From Pseudomonas putida (GTDB lineage: Bacteria; Pseudomonadota; Gammaproteobacteria; Pseudomonadales; Pseudomonadaceae), in the NCBI RefSeq assembly GCF_004357765.1, contig NZ_SMTE01000009.1:124001-188000 (forward strand): DNA of 64,000 nt, read 5' to 3'. The position numbers and the translations under genes were made by a program. The notes beneath the pieces are model-generated. The model saw nothing but the letters and a program-made list of their open reading frames with translations, was not told the origin of the DNA and did not search any database. Positions within the stretch are counted from its first letter, which is position 1, and every line of letters begins with the position of its first letter. This document shows positions 41,953 through 51,434 of this stretch, one piece after another.

Positions 41953-43308
41953 GTGACAATGACTCATAATCAAGCCATGAACTATATCTACGAGCAGGTG
42001 CTGGAGCGCTTGATGAGGCACATGTCTGCGGCGCAGCGCGCCTCGATGCAGTTGCTCGTGCAGCGCCTGTTGGTGGCGGCGGGCGGCCCTGATTACATCG
42101 GCACGTTCCGCCTGCTGGTGGTGCATGGCAACGACCGACGTAGTGCGCGCTTGCTGGCCATGCTGCGTGCAGCGCAGTTGTGCATCGCCCTGCGCGCGCC
42201 GGCCACATTCCAGCTACGGGTGCTCGTCGCTTGCCTGCCGGGGCCGGGCAGCGCGGTAGTGCAGCGGCACGAGCGTTGTTTCAACGCGCTGTTCATGGCC
42301 GACGATCCGCGGGTGAGCCTGCAGATCATCGAAGGTACCGAGGCGGTGCCCTTCGAGGGGCGGTCCACCTTTCACCGCGACCACTGGTCGATGCATCGCC
42401 GGTCACTGCTGTTGTTCGGCCACCTGCAGGATGTCGGTGGCGAGGCGCTGTTGGGCTGTCGCCTGCACTTGGAACTGGCCGATGCCGTGTGTCGGGCCAT
42501 CGACGATAACGCTGCGTCTGCCGATGCGATCGTCACTGCCTTGCCCGAACGGCAACGTCGGCGTTACCTGGCCTGGGCACGACGAACACTGCGTCAGGCG
42601 GACCCACGCGCAGCGCAGGCCGTGCAGCAATGTCTGGCTACGCTGATGAGTGGTCTGAGCCAGTTGAACGCCGTTGCCGGATCGCCACTGGAAACGCCGT
42701 CCACCTCGGTCGCGGTCGTTGTCGAGGACCGAATGCCGTTGCTCGGCGTCAAGCTCGATGACCTGCTGCTGCACCTGCATGATGAGAGCCAGCTCGACGA
42801 AATGCTCCAGTGCGCAGGCGAGACGGCCCTGGACAGCCCGTCGCTGGGCGCGTTCCTCGACCCCACCAGCCTCGAGCGGCTGGCCGACCTGCAAGCCCGC
42901 TGTGCCCAAACGATCGACCTGCAGCAACCACCAGCCTCGGCCGGCCGGAATGGGGATGAGCAGGCCGCCCTGGGGCCAGATCCCAATGCCTACGGTGTCG
43001 AACCGGCACAGTGCAGTTGCTTGCTGTTCAGGCCATTCGCCGATCACGGGCGTAACCTCGAGACCTTTCTCAGGTGCCGACATCCCGACATGCTCGTGGC
43101 CTTGCCGTATTTGTTGCGCGCGCTGCAAGGCAAGGACTGCCCAGATGCGGTGAAGGACTGGCTGGTCAACACCAGCGGCTTGGCACTGACTGAGTTGCGG
43201 GCCATCTTCGAGGGTAAGCTGCCCGAGGCCCCAATGCAGTTGCTGGCGCGGCTGGCGCGACGTGACGTCTGTCTGCGGCTGCTGCCGCGAGGCGGGGCCA
43301 GTCGCTGA
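41953..43308 (+). CDS. Protein of unknown function coupled to a MocR-like regulator
   Basis: A 451-aa protein I do not recognise. It has no signal peptide or membrane helix. The N-terminus (MNYIYEQVLERLMRHMSAAQ) is helical. The segment at about residues 45-150 is rich in short hydrophobic strands (TFRLLVVHGND, QLRVLVACLPGPG, VSLQIIEGTEAVPFEG), which suggests a small alpha/beta receiver-like domain. The remainder is mostly helical, with a low-complexity linker near 330-350. GTG 41953 has GAGG seven bases upstream; ATG at 41959 or 41977 is possible. It overlaps the next gene by one base (TGATG), so the two are translated together. A partner or ligand-sensing role for the regulator is plausible. 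Confidence 0.75.
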   Translation: MTMTHNQAMNYIYEQVLERLMRHMSAAQRASMQLLVQRLLVAAGGPDYIGTFRLLVVHGNDRRSARLLAMLRAAQLCIALRAPATFQLRVLVACLPGPGSAVVQRHERCFNALFMADDPRVSLQIIEGTEAVPFEGRSTFHRDHWSMHRRSLLLFGHLQDVGGEALLGCRLHLELADAVCRAIDDNAASADAIVTALPERQRRRYLAWARRTLRQADPRAAQAVQQCLATLMSGLSQLNAVAGSPLETPSTSVAVVVEDRMPLLGVKLDDLLLHLHDESQLDEMLQCAGETALDSPSLGAFLDPTSLERLADLQARCAQTIDLQQPPASAGRNGDEQAALGPDPNAYGVEPAQCSCLLFRPFADHGRNLETFLRCRHPDMLVALPYLLRALQGKDCPDAVKDWLVNTSGLALTELRAIFEGKLPEAPMQLLARLARRDVCLRLLPRGGASR

Positions 43309-44666
43309 TGGGGCGTTCGACACCGGGCGAATTTGCCTATCAGGCTGTGTATCGCTATCTGCAGGGGTTGATCGACAACGCCCCGCGCAGCGGTCAGTTG
43401 CGTCTGCCTTCGCTGCGCGCGCTGGCGCGCCGGCTGCGGGTGTCCTTGGCCACGGTGCAAAGTGCCTATGCGCTGCTGGAGAACGAGGGGCGAGTGGTTT
43501 CCATTGCCAAGCGTGGCTATTTCGTCCGTGCCGATGACGAGGTTGCAGGCTCGCCAGGCGCCGACTTGCCCTGGCTGTGGGGGCAGGGGGCGGCCATGCC
43601 CGCAAGTTCGCAGTTGGAGCGCGCATTGCACCGCCATGAACGTCGCCTGCTGCGCCAGAGCGATCGTTGTCTGAGCCAGGCTCACGGACTGGCCGGTGAA
43701 CGCTTGCGCCTAGTCCTGGCCCAGCGTTACACCCGATCGCCCTCGCACTCCTGGCGTGCCGAGCATGTGCATCTGGGGCCGGACGTGAGGGCGGTGCTGC
43801 AGACGCTGCTACCGGCCCTCGGGCTGCGTGGTGCCACCGCGTTGGTGGCGTCGCCGTGCTGCTGGCGGCTGTTCAGCGCGATGCAGGACGTGGACATGCG
43901 GGTGCTCGAAGTGCCGTGCCTGGTGTCGGGGGAACTGGATCTGGTGGCCATGGACCACCTGCTCAAGACCGAACCGGTGCGAGCCGTGGTGATGCCCTCC
44001 TGCCTGGGCATGCCGCAGGGGCGTTTGCTGGGTGAGCACGAGCAGCGGTCGATAGCCGGTTTGTTGGCTCAGTACCCTGTCTGGGTGGTGGAGAACGACC
44101 TGGACAGCGAACGCTGTTACAGCACCCCGTCCAGCCTGCGCCTGCGCGATCTGATCGACCCACGCTGGCTGCTGGTACTGGGGTCGCTGGCAGCCTCGGC
44201 GGGGGCCGAGGCTCCCTATGCCTATGTATTGAGCAGCCATAACGAGGTCCTGCGGGCGTTCGCGCGTCGCTGCTTCGAGCTCTCTCCGGTGCGACAGCAA
44301 GCGCTTGCCTGTCTATTGGACAAGGGGGAAGTCGACGCTCACCTGCGGCGCTGGCGAGAGGCGATGCGCTGGTGCATGGGCTATCTGTGCCAGCAGCTCA
44401 TGGCTCAGTGCGGCCAGCAACTGGCGTTCGAACAGCCCGCGGGAGGGGATATCGTCTGGCTGCGTCTACATGACGCCGGGGCTGTCCGCCGGGTGATCAC
44501 CGCCCTGGCGGGCTCGACGCTCAAGGCCATACCCGGTGACTGGTTCAGCGTCCAGGGTCAGCATTCGCAGTACCTGGCACTGATCTGGCTGGATGGACAG
44601 ACCGACCCCTTGCAAGCGGCCCTGCAGCGGATGACCGAGGTGCTGGGTCAGGCAGGCGAGTGCTAG
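43308..44666 (+). CDS. MocR/GabR-like GntR regulator lacking the PLP lysine
   Basis: A 452-aa fusion of a GntR winged helix (about residues 10-75: LPSLRALARRLRVSLATVQS, GYFVRADDE) and an aminotransferase-I-like domain (about 120-440). The usual motif VEDDYDSEFRY appears as VVENDLDSERCY. Where functional MocR proteins have GSFSKTLAPGLRIGY, this one reads GSLAASAGAEAPYAYV, so the Schiff-base Lys is Ala. It may regulate without PLP or through a different ligand. Its start overlaps the stop of the unknown 451-aa gene. Targets are not known. Confidence 0.85.
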   Translation: MGRSTPGEFAYQAVYRYLQGLIDNAPRSGQLRLPSLRALARRLRVSLATVQSAYALLENEGRVVSIAKRGYFVRADDEVAGSPGADLPWLWGQGAAMPASSQLERALHRHERRLLRQSDRCLSQAHGLAGERLRLVLAQRYTRSPSHSWRAEHVHLGPDVRAVLQTLLPALGLRGATALVASPCCWRLFSAMQDVDMRVLEVPCLVSGELDLVAMDHLLKTEPVRAVVMPSCLGMPQGRLLGEHEQRSIAGLLAQYPVWVVENDLDSERCYSTPSSLRLRDLIDPRWLLVLGSLAASAGAEAPYAYVLSSHNEVLRAFARRCFELSPVRQQALACLLDKGEVDAHLRRWREAMRWCMGYLCQQLMAQCGQQLAFEQPAGGDIVWLRLHDAGAVRRVITALAGSTLKAIPGDWFSVQGQHSQYLALIWLDGQTDPLQAALQRMTEVLGQAGEC

Positions 44667-44750
44667 CGTTTTACCGTTGATCCGTCGCGCTTGCCTGGAT
44701 CTGGGTCTGTATGTATAACCAGTGCCAAACTTGGCAAACTGACTTCGCCC

Positions 44751-46400
44751 GTGATCGCCCATTCCGTCGATGACCCATTGTATTACCTGCACAATTTTCG
44801 TCAGGTGCTGACATGGGTCGAACAGCGCTATGCCGACCTGCTCGATGAGCAAGAGCTGGCGTTCCTGCACCACTTCGCTCAGCTCGATCAACCCGCGCAG
44901 GCGTTGATGGTGCGCATGGTCATGCGCAAGGGAGAGCTGTTTCGTCTCGACCGTCTGGCCTATGCCGAGATCGGCGCCACCGAACAGGCGTTGCAACCGT
45001 TGCTGGCGCTGGGGTGGGTGGCCGAGCCGCAGCAGCTCAGCCTGGCCGAGCTGTTCGGCCTGCTGCGCAAGGACGAATTGGTCAGCGGCTTCGCCGACCG
45101 GTTGCCTCGTCCTCGTGCCAGCAAACGCGAGCTGCTGGCCCAGCTGCAAGCCCTGGCGCTGGAAGCCCGGCCGCTGGAAGCCTGGTTCGCGACACCGCCT
45201 GTGACCATCGTGCAATGGCGTCAGCAAGGCCTGTGCGATCGCATGCGCCTGCTGTTCTTCGGCAATCTGTACCAAGACTGGTCGGACTTCGTGCTCGCCG
45301 ATCTGGGCCTGCTGCGCTATGAGCAAGTGACGTTCAGTGCCGATTCCCGGGCCTTGCGCCGGCGTGACGAAGTCGATTTGGCCATGGCTCTGCACCAGTG
45401 TGCCGAGCGGCTCGAGCACGGTGAGGCTCCCCAGCAGATTCTCGCTACCTTGCAGGGCCTGCGCAGTGACAACCCTTGGTTGGCCCGGCGTCATGCACGC
45501 TTGCTGTTCGCCCTCGGTCAGCAGTGCGAGCGTCTCGGCGAATGGGACCAGGCGCTGGCGGTGTATGCCGACTGCAGCCATGCCCAGGCGCGTATCCGTC
45601 AGGTCCGGGTGCTCGAGCGCAGCGAGCGCTGGGCGCAGGCTCACGCCCTGGCCCGGCACCTGGCCGCCGCGCCAGCCAACGCTCTGGAAGTCCAGGCGCT
45701 GGAGCGTATGCTGCCACGCCTGGCGCGCAAGCTTGGCGGGCCACCGCAACGCCGTCATCGGCAGGCACCGTTGGATTTGATCGAACTCAAGCTGCCACGG
45801 GAGAAGGCTGCGCTGGGCGTGGAGGAAGCGGTGCGCCAGCATCTGGCCGAGGCGGGTGGTCAGGCGCACTACGTGGAGAACACACTGTTCAACAGCCTGT
45901 TCGGCCTGCTGTGCTGGGAGGCGATCTTCGCCCCGGTGCCGGGTGCGTTCTTCCACCCGTTCCAGGCTGCCCCCCAGGACCTTCACGACAGTGACTTCCA
46001 ACTGCGCCGTGCTGCGTTGTTCGAAGCCTGCTTCGCGCGCCTGGACGATGGCAGCTATCGCCAGGCCATGCGCGATTGCTATGCAGCCAAGCACGGCCTG
46101 CAGTCGCCGTTCGTGTTCTGGTCCATGCTCAGCGAAGCCCTGCTCGAACAGGCATTGACCTGTCTGCCGGCCGCACAGCTGAAGCAATGCTTCCTGCGCC
46201 TGTTGCAGGACATCCGCAACAACCGCGCCGGCATGCCCGACCTGATCCAGTTCTGGCCCGATCAGGGCACCTACCGCATGGTCGAGGTCAAGGGGCCGGG
46301 TGATCGTCTGCAGGACAACCAGTTGCGCTGGCTTGAGTTCTGCCGCGAGCAGGGTCTGGCGGTCGCCGTCTGCCACGTGCGCTGGAGCGAGGCGGCATGA
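44751..46400 (+). CDS. FAN1-like VRR-NUC domain nuclease
   Basis: A 549-aa structure-specific nuclease of the bacterial FAN1 type. The N-terminal part (about 1-170) has a SAP/wHTH-like region (YYLHNFRQVLTWVEQRY), the middle is helical TPR-like (QILATLQGLRSDNP, LARRHARLLFALGQQCERLG). The C-terminal VRR-NUC core is GMPDLIQFWPD, RMVEVKGPGDRLQDNQ, which gives the PD-(E)xK-Q residues. Bacterial FAN1 unhooks DNA interstrand crosslinks. I place the start at GTG 44751 (MIAHSVDDPLYY), because the in-frame TTG 20 codons earlier lacks a ribosome site. It overlaps the helicase gene by 4 bp. Confidence 0.9.
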   Translation: MIAHSVDDPLYYLHNFRQVLTWVEQRYADLLDEQELAFLHHFAQLDQPAQALMVRMVMRKGELFRLDRLAYAEIGATEQALQPLLALGWVAEPQQLSLAELFGLLRKDELVSGFADRLPRPRASKRELLAQLQALALEARPLEAWFATPPVTIVQWRQQGLCDRMRLLFFGNLYQDWSDFVLADLGLLRYEQVTFSADSRALRRRDEVDLAMALHQCAERLEHGEAPQQILATLQGLRSDNPWLARRHARLLFALGQQCERLGEWDQALAVYADCSHAQARIRQVRVLERSERWAQAHALARHLAAAPANALEVQALERMLPRLARKLGGPPQRRHRQAPLDLIELKLPREKAALGVEEAVRQHLAEAGGQAHYVENTLFNSLFGLLCWEAIFAPVPGAFFHPFQAAPQDLHDSDFQLRRAALFEACFARLDDGSYRQAMRDCYAAKHGLQSPFVFWSMLSEALLEQALTCLPAAQLKQCFLRLLQDIRNNRAGMPDLIQFWPDQGTYRMVEVKGPGDRLQDNQLRWLEFCREQGLAVAVCHVRWSEAA

Positions 46401-48658
46401 GCTATCGAGTGGCGGTGCGCGCGTTGTGTGAGTTCAGTGCCAAGGTCGGCGATCTTGACCTGCGCTTCACGCCGTCGCCCACTGCCCAGGAAGGCATGGA
46501 GGGGCACCGCCGGGTGGTGGCCAAACGAAACGCGCACTACCAGTCGGAAATCACCCTGGAAGGCGAGCACCAAGGCCTGCACGTCCGGGGAAGAGCCGAT
46601 GGTTATGATCCGGTGGCCAATCGCCTGGAGGAGATCAAGACCTACCGCGGCGATCTGGCCCGTCAGCCGCACAACCACCGGCAGTTGCATTGGGCCCAGG
46701 CCAAGGTCTATGCCTGGCTGATGTGCCAGGCGCGGGGCTTGTCGCGCATCGAGGTGGCGCTGGTGTATCTGGATGTCGACAGCGATGCCCAGACCCTGAT
46801 CAGCGAACCCTACGAGGCAGCCGAACTGGAGCGCTTCTTCCTCGTTCAGTGCCAACGCTTTCTCGGCTGGGCGCAGGCCCAGGAACAGCGTCTGGCTGCA
46901 CGCAACCTCGCCTTGCAGGCCTTGGGCTTCCCCTATGCGCAATTTCGTCAGGGCCAGCGGCAACTGGCTGAGACCCTGTACAAGGCGGTGAGTACCGGCC
47001 GGTGTCTGATGGCACAGGCCAGCACCGGTATCGGCAAGACCTTGGGCACCTTGTTTCCATTGCTCAAGGCCATGGTTCCCCAGCAGCTGGACAAGGTGTA
47101 TTTCCTGACCGCCAAGACGCCGGGCCGGGCCTTGGCCCTGGATGCCCTGCGCCAGATCACCGATGTCACGCCACAACCGGCGTTGCGCACGCTAGAGCTG
47201 ATCGCCCGGGACAAGGCGTGCGAATACCCTGACAAAGCCTGCCATGGCGAGTCCTGCCCACTGGCCCAGGGCTTCTACGACCGCCTGCCGTCTGCACGCG
47301 AGGCGGCCATGCACCTGCCCATGCTCGATCGCGCCAGCCTGCGCGAGGTGGCCTTGGCGCATCAGGTCTGTCCGTATTACCTGGGCCAGGAGATGGCCCG
47401 TTGGGTCGACGTGCTGGTGGCCGACTACAACTATTATTTCGACGCCCACGCCTTGCTGTTTGGCCTGTCCCAGAGCAACCAGTGGCGGGTGGCGGTGCTG
47501 GTGGACGAGGCGCATAACCTGGTCGAGCGCGGCCGTGGCATGTACAGCGCCAGCCTCGATCAGGGCCAACTGCTTGCCTTGCGCCAGAGCAAGCCCCCGG
47601 GCTTGGTCAGCGCCCTGGACCGCTTGAACCGGCAGTGGAACGCCCTGTACAAGGAGCAACGCGCCCCGTACCAGGCCAGCGAGCAGTTGCCCGAGGTGTT
47701 CCTGCGGGCTCTGCAGCAGTGCATTGGCCTGATCCAGGCGAAACTGAACGAAACCCCTGCCGAGGTGGATGGGCAAGTGCTGCAGTTTTTCTATCAGGCA
47801 CTGCAGTTCAGCCGGGTGGCGGAATGTTTCGACGAGCATTTTCTGTTCGATATCAGCCAGCGGGAGGGCGCTCGCAAACGGCGCCTGGCCACCTTGTGCC
47901 TGCGCAACGTCAATCCGGCGCGTCTGTTGGCTCCTCGCATGCAGGCCGCGCGCAGCGTGACACTGTTCTCAGCGACTCTCAGCCCGCGACGCTTCTACGC
48001 CGACTTGCTGGGCATGCCCGCCGACACCGCCTGGCTCGAGGTGGCCGCGCCGTTTCGGAGCGAGCAACTGGAGGTGCGCATTGCCAGCCAGGTCTCGACC
48101 CGGTATCACCAGCGCCAGGCGTCGCTGGCGCCGATCGTCGAATTGATCGCCACCCAGTATCAGCGCCGCCCGGGTAACTACCTGGCGTTCTTCAGCAGTT
48201 TCGAATACCTGCAACAGGTGGCCACGCTGTTGGCCGAGCGCCATCCCAGCATGCCGATCTGGACCCAGGCGCCCGGCATGGACGAGGCGGCGCGCCAGGC
48301 GTTTCTCGATCGTTTCGTGGAAGGAGGGCAGGGCGTCGGGTTCGCTGTACTCGGCGGAGCGTTCGGCGAAGGCGTGGACCTGCCTGGCACGCGCCTGATC
48401 GGCGCCTTCGTGGCCACCTTGGGACTGCCCCAGGTAAACCCTGTCAACGAGCAGTTCAAGCAGCGGCTGGGGCGGCAGTTCGGCGCGGGGTTCGACTACG
48501 CTTACCTGTACCCTGGCGTACGCAAGGTGATCCAGGCTGCAGGCCGCGTCATCCGCGGGGATCTGGACCATGGCGTACTGGTACTGATCGATCAACGTTT
48601 CGCCGAGGCGCGGGTGCAACAGATGTTTCCGAGCTGGTGGCAGATCGCGGCGCAATAG
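46397..48658 (+). CDS. DinG/XPD-family FeS helicase with N-terminal PD-(D/E)xK-like domain
   Basis: A 753-aa helicase. The N-terminal domain (about residues 1-170) has a Cas4-like nuclease core, GRADGYDP then EEIKTYRG and HWAQAKVYAWLM. Walker A is ASTGIGKTLG, the four FeS cysteines are in ACEYPDKACHGESC and QVCPYYLG, Walker B is LVDEAHNLVE, and motif VI-like residues are in QAAGRVIRGDLDHG. It should unwind DNA 5' to 3'. Its ATG overlaps the FAN1 stop (ATGA), so the two work together, probably in crosslink repair. It could also process R-loops or D-loops, like DinG. Confidence 0.9.
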   Translation: MSYRVAVRALCEFSAKVGDLDLRFTPSPTAQEGMEGHRRVVAKRNAHYQSEITLEGEHQGLHVRGRADGYDPVANRLEEIKTYRGDLARQPHNHRQLHWAQAKVYAWLMCQARGLSRIEVALVYLDVDSDAQTLISEPYEAAELERFFLVQCQRFLGWAQAQEQRLAARNLALQALGFPYAQFRQGQRQLAETLYKAVSTGRCLMAQASTGIGKTLGTLFPLLKAMVPQQLDKVYFLTAKTPGRALALDALRQITDVTPQPALRTLELIARDKACEYPDKACHGESCPLAQGFYDRLPSAREAAMHLPMLDRASLREVALAHQVCPYYLGQEMARWVDVLVADYNYYFDAHALLFGLSQSNQWRVAVLVDEAHNLVERGRGMYSASLDQGQLLALRQSKPPGLVSALDRLNRQWNALYKEQRAPYQASEQLPEVFLRALQQCIGLIQAKLNETPAEVDGQVLQFFYQALQFSRVAECFDEHFLFDISQREGARKRRLATLCLRNVNPARLLAPRMQAARSVTLFSATLSPRRFYADLLGMPADTAWLEVAAPFRSEQLEVRIASQVSTRYHQRQASLAPIVELIATQYQRRPGNYLAFFSSFEYLQQVATLLAERHPSMPIWTQAPGMDEAARQAFLDRFVEGGQGVGFAVLGGAFGEGVDLPGTRLIGAFVATLGLPQVNPVNEQFKQRLGRQFGAGFDYAYLYPGVRKVIQAAGRVIRGDLDHGVLVLIDQRFAEARVQQMFPSWWQIAAQ

Positions 48659-48767
48659 ACCGGGCGGGGCATTGGCAAAATGCCATGGGCGCCCCATCGC
48701 ACGCCGCTGAAACTCCCAGTACACTGCGCGTTCCAACACCCACATCCGTTGAACTCGAGGTTCTTGC

Positions 48768-50405
48768 ATGACGCTCAGTCCTTTGGCAGGCAAGCCGGCA
48801 CCGGCCAGCGTGCTGGTCGATATTCCCCGCCTGCTCACCGCTTACTACACCGGCCGCCCAGATGCCGCCGTGGCGGCCCAGCGCGTGGCCTTCGGCACCT
48901 CGGGGCACCGAGGCACCTCGCTGGAGCTGAGCTTCAACGAACATCACGTGCTGGCCATCACCCAGGCCATTTGTCTGTACCGCCGGGAGAAGGGCATCGA
49001 TGGCCCGATCTTCATCGGCGCCGATACCCACGCCCTGTCGGCGCCGGCTGCCGCCAGCGCGCTGGAAGTGCTGGCTGCCAATGGTGTGCGGGTGATGCTC
49101 TCCAAGGACGATGAGTACACGCCGACCCCCGCGGTGTCCCACGCCATTCTCTGCTACAACCGCGGGCGTGATCAGGGCCTGGCCGACGGCATCGTCATCA
49201 CGCCCTCGCACAACCCGCCGCAAAGCGGTGGTTTCAAGTACAACCCGCCCAATGGCGGCCCGGCCGACAGTGACGTGACCAAGTGGATCGAGGCCAAGGC
49301 CAACGAGCTGCTGGCCGCCAACCTCGAGGGGGTCAAGCGCATGGACCATGCCCAGGCGTTGCTGGCTCCCACCACCGAGCGTCACGACTACGTCAGCCAC
49401 TATGTCGAGGACCTGCAGCATGTCATCGACTTCGACGTGATCCGTTCGGCCAATCTGCGCTTGGGCGTCGACCCGCTGGGCGGTGCTGGTGTGCGCTATT
49501 GGTCGGCGATCGCCGAGCGCTATGGGCTTGACCTGGAAGTGGTGAACACCGAGGTCGATCCAACGTTCCGCTTCATGACCGTCGACTGGGATGGGCAGAT
49601 CCGCATGGACCCTTCCTCGCCGCATGCCATGCAAGGTCTGATCGGCCTGCGCGAGCGCTTCGACGTGGCCTTCGCCTGCGACCCGGACCATGACCGTCAC
49701 GGCATCGTCACCGCCGAAGGCCTGCTGCAACCGAACAATTACCTGGCCGTGGCCATCGACTACCTGTTCCGTCACCGTCCGCAATGGCGCAGTGACGCGG
49801 CAGTGGGCAAGACTGTGGTATCCAGTGGCCTGATCGATCGCGTGACCGCGCGTTTGGGGCGTGAACTCTACGAAGTGCCGGTAGGCTTCAAGTTCTTCGC
49901 CCAGGGGCTGTTCGAGGGCACGTTGGGCTTTGGCGGAGAGGAAAGTGCAGGTGCATCGTTCCTGCGTCTGGACGGCTCGGTATGGGCCACCGACAAGGAC
50001 GGCCTGATTCCGGCGCTGTTGGCTGCGGAGATGACCGCGCGCACCGGACGCAACCCGAGCCAGGCGTATGCCGATCTCACCGCGGCACTGGGCAAACCCT
50101 ACGCCACCCGCGTCGAAGCCAAGGCCGATGCAAGACAGAAAGCGATGCTGAGCAAGCTGTCGCCCGAGCAGGTCAAGTCGACGGAACTGGCCGGCGAGCC
50201 GATCGAGCAGATCCTCAGCCACGCCCCGGGCAACGGCCAGGCGATTGGCGGGTTGAAGGTGATGACCGCCAACGGCTGGTTCGCCGCACGGCCTTCGGGA
50301 ACCGAGGACATCTACAAGATCTACGCCGAGAGCTTCATCGACGAGGCGCACTTGCAGCGCTTGGTCGAAGAGGCCCAGGTATTGGTGGACGCAGCGATCG
50401 CCTGA
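48768..50405 (+). CDS. pgm: Phosphoglucomutase (alpha-D-glucose phosphate-specific)
   Basis: A 545-aa hexose phosphate mutase. Visible are the substrate-binding [10 protein letters not shown], the phosphoserine loop [20 protein letters not shown] (Ser of TPSHNPP), the metal-binding loop DPDHDRHG, the sugar-binding [10 protein letters not shown] and the phosphate-binding [15 protein letters not shown]. It interconverts glucose 1-phosphate and glucose 6-phosphate for glycogen, trehalose and envelope polysaccharides. The length agrees with E. coli Pgm. It is monocistronic, convergent with the pirin gene. Confidence 0.95.
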   Translation: MTLSPLAGKPAPASVLVDIPRLLTAYYTGRPDAAVAAQRVAFGTSGHRGTSLELSFNEHHVLAITQAICLYRREKGIDGPIFIGADTHALSAPAAASALEVLAANGVRVMLSKDDEYTPTPAVSHAILCYNRGRDQGLADGIVITPSHNPPQSGGFKYNPPNGGPADSDVTKWIEAKANELLAANLEGVKRMDHAQALLAPTTERHDYVSHYVEDLQHVIDFDVIRSANLRLGVDPLGGAGVRYWSAIAERYGLDLEVVNTEVDPTFRFMTVDWDGQIRMDPSSPHAMQGLIGLRERFDVAFACDPDHDRHGIVTAEGLLQPNNYLAVAIDYLFRHRPQWRSDAAVGKTVVSSGLIDRVTARLGRELYEVPVGFKFFAQGLFEGTLGFGGEESAGASFLRLDGSVWATDKDGLIPALLAAEMTARTGRNPSQAYADLTAALGKPYATRVEAKADARQKAMLSKLSPEQVKSTELAGEPIEQILSHAPGNGQAIGGLKVMTANGWFAARPSGTEDIYKIYAESFIDEAHLQRLVEEAQVLVDAAIA

Positions 50406-50470
50406 AGCAAGTCTCGCGCTAGTGGTTACTTGAGCGTTAGGAGCTTTAGGGGCTTGGGTTGGGTTTTAGG

Positions 50471-50519
50471 GGGCGGCGTAGATCGAGCGCCGCCCGCGAT
50501 GCGCCGCGCGGGCGGCGCT
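50471..50519. terminator. Overlapping GC-rich hairpins between pgm and pirin genes
   Basis: Two mutually exclusive stems are present: GGGCGGCG/CGCCGCCC (50471-50478 with 50488-50495) and a perfect 13-bp stem (50486-50498 with 50507-50519). Neither has a long U-run. They lie between convergent genes and probably stop transcription from both sides. Confidence 0.65.
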
Positions 50520-50551
50520 GTTCGCGAGTTTAGCTGTCCTAGGCCAATCCA

Positions 50552-51250
50552 TCAGGCCACGTCGACCAGCACGATCTCGCTATCTTCGACTGCGGTCACC
50601 CGCAATACCTCCTCTTGCTCGATCGCCACACCGTCGCGTGCCTTGGCCTGCAAGCCGTTAACCTCAACCAGCCCCTTGGCTGGCACCAGGTAACCGCGAC
50701 GTCCAGCATCGAAACGGTATTCGGCGCTTTCGCCCGCACGCAGGGTCGCGGCCACCAAGCGCGCATCGGTACGGATCTGCAGGCTCTGGTCGTCACCGGC
50801 ACGGCCACTGGCCAGCGTCACGAAACCTTCGCCACGCTCGCCTTTGGGAAATGGCCGGGTGCCCCAGCTCGGCGCTTCACCGACCCGCTCAGGCACGATC
50901 CAGATCTGGAAGATCCGCGTGTCGACCTGCTCCAGGTTGTACTCGCTGTGCACGATGCCGCTACCGGCGCTCATCACCTGCACATCCCCGGCCTCGGTCC
51001 GACCTTTGTTGCCAAGGCTGTCCTCGTGGGTGATCGCTCCTTCGCGCACATAGGTGATGATTTCCATGTCGCGGTGCGGGTGCGGCGGGAAACCGCTGCC
51101 GGCGGCGATCTGGTCATCGTTCCACACGCGCAGGTTGCCCCAGTGCATGCGGGCCGGGTCGTAATACTCGGCAAACGAGAAGTGATGGTGGGCATCGAGC
51201 CAGCCGTGATTGGCATGGCCCAGTTTTTCGAACGGTCGCAGTTGCAGCAT
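50552..51250 (-). CDS. Pirin family protein
   Basis: A 232-aa bicupin. The N-terminal metal site is complete: HPHRDMEIITY supplies two His, and GSGIVHSEYN supplies the third His and the Glu. The C-terminal cupin is degenerate, as usual in pirins. Some bacterial pirins have quercetin 2,3-dioxygenase activity, others regulate enzymes or respond to redox state. ATG 51250 has GAGGAG seven bases upstream. The 184 bp upstream are AT-rich and contain two inverted repeats. No quercetin link can be made here, although the catabolic island may use flavonoids. Confidence 0.92.
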   Translation of the reverse strand: MLQLRPFEKLGHANHGWLDAHHHFSFAEYYDPARMHWGNLRVWNDDQIAAGSGFPPHPHRDMEIITYVREGAITHEDSLGNKGRTEAGDVQVMSAGSGIVHSEYNLEQVDTRIFQIWIVPERVGEAPSWGTRPFPKGERGEGFVTLASGRAGDDQSLQIRTDARLVAATLRAGESAEYRFDAGRRGYLVPAKGLVEVNGLQAKARDGVAIEQEEVLRVTAVEDSEIVLVDVA

Positions 51251-51326
51251 GATCGTGCTCCTCAAGCAGTGAATGCCGATATGATGCGCCAAAGAAAGAT
51301 CGAAAATAAGCGTAAATTTCGGCTAT

Positions 51327-51355
51327 ATATAATCGTATTTGTAGATAGATTATAT
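51327..51355. promoter_or_regulatory. AT-rich inverted repeat upstream of pirin and helicase genes
   Basis: ATATAATC (51327-51334) and GATTATAT (51348-51355) are exact reverse complements with 13 bp between. The site lies in an AT-rich island of the divergent region, where -10-like boxes also occur. Probably an operator of an unlinked regulator, or the promoter itself. Confidence 0.5.
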
Positions 51356-51380
51356 TGTTCGCTTGCTTTCGGTTCGTCAC

Positions 51381-51406
51381 CTAATGCACTGATATTCAAG
51401 CATTAG
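51381..51406. promoter_or_regulatory. Second inverted repeat, proximal to the helicase gene
   Basis: CTAATGC (51381-51387) and GCATTAG (51400-51406) pair with 12 bp between, 28 bp before the helicase ATG. It may be an operator for the helicase gene. Confidence 0.4.
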
Positions 51407-51434
51407 CTGGCGATTTTCTGCCGATGAGGCGAAC

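Noticed and set aside
44466-46376. Long reverse-strand open frame (636 codons)
   Set aside because: Antisense to the well-supported FAN1-like gene; low-complexity Gln/His/Leu-rich translation typical of GC-rich antisense shadows.
48549-50351. Long reverse-strand open frame (600 codons)
   Set aside because: Antisense to pgm, with no recognisable domain or start signal.
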